32,840 nt of DNA from Gemmatimonadota bacterium (GTDB lineage: Bacteria; Gemmatimonadota; Gemmatimonadetes; Gemmatimonadales; Gemmatimonadaceae). How positions within the stretch are numbered: position 1 is the first letter of the stretch; every line of letters begins with the position of its first letter. Below, piece after piece: positions 31,058 through 32,840 of this stretch. Both the position numbers and the translations under genes were made by a program. Under the pieces are notes generated by a model. The model ran no database searches, was not told the origin of the DNA, and was given only the letters and a program-made list of their open reading frames with translations. The stretch is taken from the NCBI GenBank assembly GCA_023249305.1, contig JAHFCU010000031.1:1-32840 (forward strand), in the 5' to 3' direction.

Positions 31058-31888
31058 CTAGAGTTCCGCTGTCTGACCCCGGTAGACGATGCGGGCTTCG
31101 CCGCGCAGCGATGGCCATACATGGCCGTCGTCTTTCTGGCGCAGCGTAACCGTGAGCGTTTGGGCGGACCTGGTTCTAAGCCGGACGACCTGCCCCGCCA
31201 GCCCCCACGCATTCAGGAGGGTTGCGCATGCAACCGCTCCCGTGCCACAGGCCAAGGTTTCGGCCTCGACTCCACGCTCGTACGTACGCATCCCGAACTC
31301 ATCGGGGCCAAGGGGCGCGACGAAGTTCACATTGGCGCCCGCCTTGAGCCGCTTGTCGAGGCGCAGCGGCCGCCCTCGACCGACAACATCCGCCCTCGAG
31401 ACGTCATCCATCAGGATGACGAGGTGTGGCACACCGGTATTGGCGAAGCCGATGCGGCGCTCTCCTTCCTGCAGCTCGAACTTCGTTTCGAGGGTGAGCT
31501 CATGGACCGCCTGGAGATCAATTTCCGGCAGGCCGTCCCGGAAGTGCCCGGTCATCGCGCCAGCGTCGGTCTCGAAGTGGCACGTCCCGTCGCCGATAAC
31601 TCCGAGCTCTCTTGCCAGCCGAATACTGCACAGCGACGCGTTGCCGCAGAGCTCGCCTAGGCTACCATCGCGGTTGAAGTAACGTATCCTAAAGGCCTGA
31701 TACGTATCACTTTGCAGGAATACTACACCGTCTGCACCAATCCCTGTGCCCGTCGCACACAAGTTCCGAACTGAATCGGCGTTATCGAGGGCGTGGGCTA
31801 CGCCAGTGTCAGAGCGGGCATCGAAGACGATGAAGTCGTTCCCCGACCCCGACATCTTGTAGAATGGGTGTCCGTCCGGGATGCTCAT
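31058..31888 (-). CDS. dapF: DapF, diaminopimelate epimerase
   Basis: Cofactor-independent epimerase of 276 residues that converts LL- to meso-diaminopimelate for lysine and peptidoglycan. KMSGSGNDF opens the first half. The two catalytic cysteines are Cys81 in ELCGN and Cys214 in LACGTGA. The usual CGNGxRC block reads CGNASLC and the second CGTGACA reads CGTGAVA, so this is a diverged branch with the key residues kept. ATG 31888 is chosen because it overlaps the upstream stop (ATGA); a frame extending 12 codons further is less likely. One stretch of the gene (31681-31740) is 45% GC by hand count, lower than most of the window. Confidence 0.92.
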   Translation of the reverse strand: MSIPDGHPFYKMSGSGNDFIVFDARSDTGVAHALDNADSVRNLCATGTGIGADGVVFLQSDTYQAFRIRYFNRDGSLGELCGNASLCSIRLARELGVIGDGTCHFETDAGAMTGHFRDGLPEIDLQAVHELTLETKFELQEGERRIGFANTGVPHLVILMDDVSRADVVGRGRPLRLDKRLKAGANVNFVAPLGPDEFGMRTYERGVEAETLACGTGAVACATLLNAWGLAGQVVRLRTRSAQTLTVTLRQKDDGHVWPSLRGEARIVYRGQTAEL

Positions 31889-32607
31889 AGTCGCCCTGTC
31901 AGATGCCACCATCGCAGGCGCCACACCATGAAGATGGCCTCGCGCACGATGTGGCCGCTCATTTTGCTGTCGCCCACCGTGCGATCAGTGAAGACGATCG
32001 GAATCTCCTGGCCGCGGAATCCCTTGTGGAACGCACGGAACGACATCTCGATTTGGAACGCGTACCCATTCGACCGAACCTGGTCGAGGTCAATGGCCGC
32101 CAGTACGCGCCGATGAAAGCACTTGAAGCCGCCGGTGCCGTCCCAGAGCTTCATCCCCGTGACGACCCGGGCGTAGATGTTGGCGAAGTAGCTCAGCAAC
32201 AGACGCTTCATTGGCCAGTTGACGACCGTCACCCGCCCATTGAGATACCGCGAGCCGAGGACGAAATCCGACTGCTGCGCCGCGGCGAGGAACTCCGGAA
32301 GATGGCGCGGGTCGTGCGAGAAATCGGCGTCCATCTCGAAGATGTACTCGTAGTCACGCGCGAGTGCCCAGCGGAAGCCGTCACGGTACGCGGTCCCGAG
32401 TCCCATCTTCCCCGGGCGCCGCAGGAGATGCACGCGCGACTCATGTTGTCGGATTCCCTCGACGAGATCGCCAGTTCTGTCGGGCGAGTTGTCGTCCACC
32501 ACGAGAATCTCGAGGCGTGCATCCTTCTCGAGCACCTGCGCAATGAGCGTTGCGATGTTCTCACGCTCATTGTACGTCGGGATGATGATCAATGCCTGGT
32601 CAGCCAT
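31885..32607 (-). CDS. Polyprenyl-phosphate sugar synthase, GT2 family (DPM1-like)
   Basis: Glycosyltransferase of 240 residues of the dolichol-phosphate mannosyltransferase type. It would transfer a sugar from a nucleotide sugar to undecaprenyl phosphate at the inner face of the membrane. IIIPTYNERENI opens the GT-A fold. Asp38-Asp39 lie in VVDDNSPDRTG, the metal-binding Asp92-Ala-Asp94 in MDADFSHDP, then GSRYLNG and DGTGGFKCFHRRVL, the acceptor-side block. There are no C-terminal membrane helices, so it resembles the soluble DPM1/Ppm1 type. ATG 32607 is preferred for its GGGAG ribosome binding site. It overlaps the YfhO-family gene by 8 bases; YfhO-like enzymes use such lipid-linked sugars, so the two probably work together. 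Confidence 0.9.
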   Translation of the reverse strand: MADQALIIIPTYNERENIATLIAQVLEKDARLEILVVDDNSPDRTGDLVEGIRQHESRVHLLRRPGKMGLGTAYRDGFRWALARDYEYIFEMDADFSHDPRHLPEFLAAAQQSDFVLGSRYLNGRVTVVNWPMKRLLLSYFANIYARVVTGMKLWDGTGGFKCFHRRVLAAIDLDQVRSNGYAFQIEMSFRAFHKGFRGQEIPIVFTDRTVGDSKMSGHIVREAIFMVWRLRWWHLTGRL

Positions 32608-32839
32608 TGGCTCCCTGCGCGGCGCGGCGGTCAATTGCCCAGCCGAAGGCGGCGAACAGTAGGCTGAGCAGGACGGCGGCGTACGTTATGGTACGCCCCG
32701 TGGGGTACGTAGCGTTGTGGAACGCGAACTCTACGCTCGTCGCTCCCGCGCTCAGCGGCACGCCCATGAGTACGTAGTCTGTTCGATACACAGGCGCGGG
32801 TTGGCCAGCCACCGTCGCCGTCCATCCGGGATAGTAATT
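32600..32839 (-). CDS. YfhO-family membrane glycosyltransferase (3' part)
   Basis: The last 79 residues of a larger membrane protein, open to the right window edge. It starts with YYPGWTATVAGQPAPVYRTD, then GVPLSAGATSVEFAFHN, a beta-rich extracytoplasmic module typical of the YfhO C-terminus. A final membrane helix (ITYAAVLLSLLFAAFGWAI) and a basic tail follow. YfhO proteins are large GT-C type enzymes that add sugars from lipid carriers to surface polymers. The assignment rests on the C-terminal part only. Confidence 0.7.
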   Translation of the reverse strand, partial: NYYPGWTATVAGQPAPVYRTDYVLMGVPLSAGATSVEFAFHNATYPTGRTITYAAVLLSLLFAAFGWAIDRRAAQGANG

Positions 32840-32840
32840 C

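Noticed and set aside
30904-31149. 81-codon plus-strand frame after the dif-like site
   Set aside because: GTG start, no ribosome binding site, no motif, and its 3' half is antisense to dapF.

Overview
The window is dense, GC-rich bacterial chromosome with little intergenic space. Gene content and gene order suggest a Gemmatimonadota-like organism: BshC, a DUF512 protein next to Der, orphan LarC, many exported proteins whose signal peptides end in AQ, an outer-membrane cytochrome and a TolC exporter. The phylum call is inference. The TolC-type exporter and a beta-barrel protein show that the cell is diderm. No phage, insertion sequence, CRISPR array or recombinase gene was seen.

Layout. 1-8081 (+): the end of rlmH, then bshC-murJ, uvrC, thrC and larC. 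Short degenerate repeats lie on both sides of thrC. 8153-9652: an exported TPR protein. 9661-9772: a hairpin, a promoter and a second hairpin. 9790-16648 (+): nine genes without one spacer base (DUF512, der, plsY, gpsA, merR-like, surE, pcm, acyP, apt), covering ribosome assembly, phospholipid synthesis and repair/salvage. 16649-20452: exported hydrolases (M28 peptidase, PIG-L family protein, DacB/PBP4). 20621-22434 (-): a soluble c-type cytochrome and a fused monoheme cytochrome-porin that resembles the iron oxidase Cyc2. 22573-22646: tRNA-Arg(CCU).

22699-29888 (-): a complete tripartite ABC-2 exporter operon (TetR, TolC, HlyD-type adaptor, two ATPases, two permeases) with the same parts as E. 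coli cecR-ybhGFSR. A palindromic operator covers both the -10 box and the tetR start codon. 30076-30729 (+): a YfgM-like TPR protein with a good intrinsic terminator. 30730-31057 is a non-coding island that holds a strong candidate XerCD dif site at 30869-30896, which would place the window at the replication terminus. 31058-32839 (-): dapF, a polyprenyl-phosphate sugar synthase and the end of a YfhO-family membrane glycosyltransferase, all overlapping.

The two most notable items are the Cyc2-like cytochrome-porin with its partner cytochrome, and the dif-like site. Everything here was read by eye; no searches were run.
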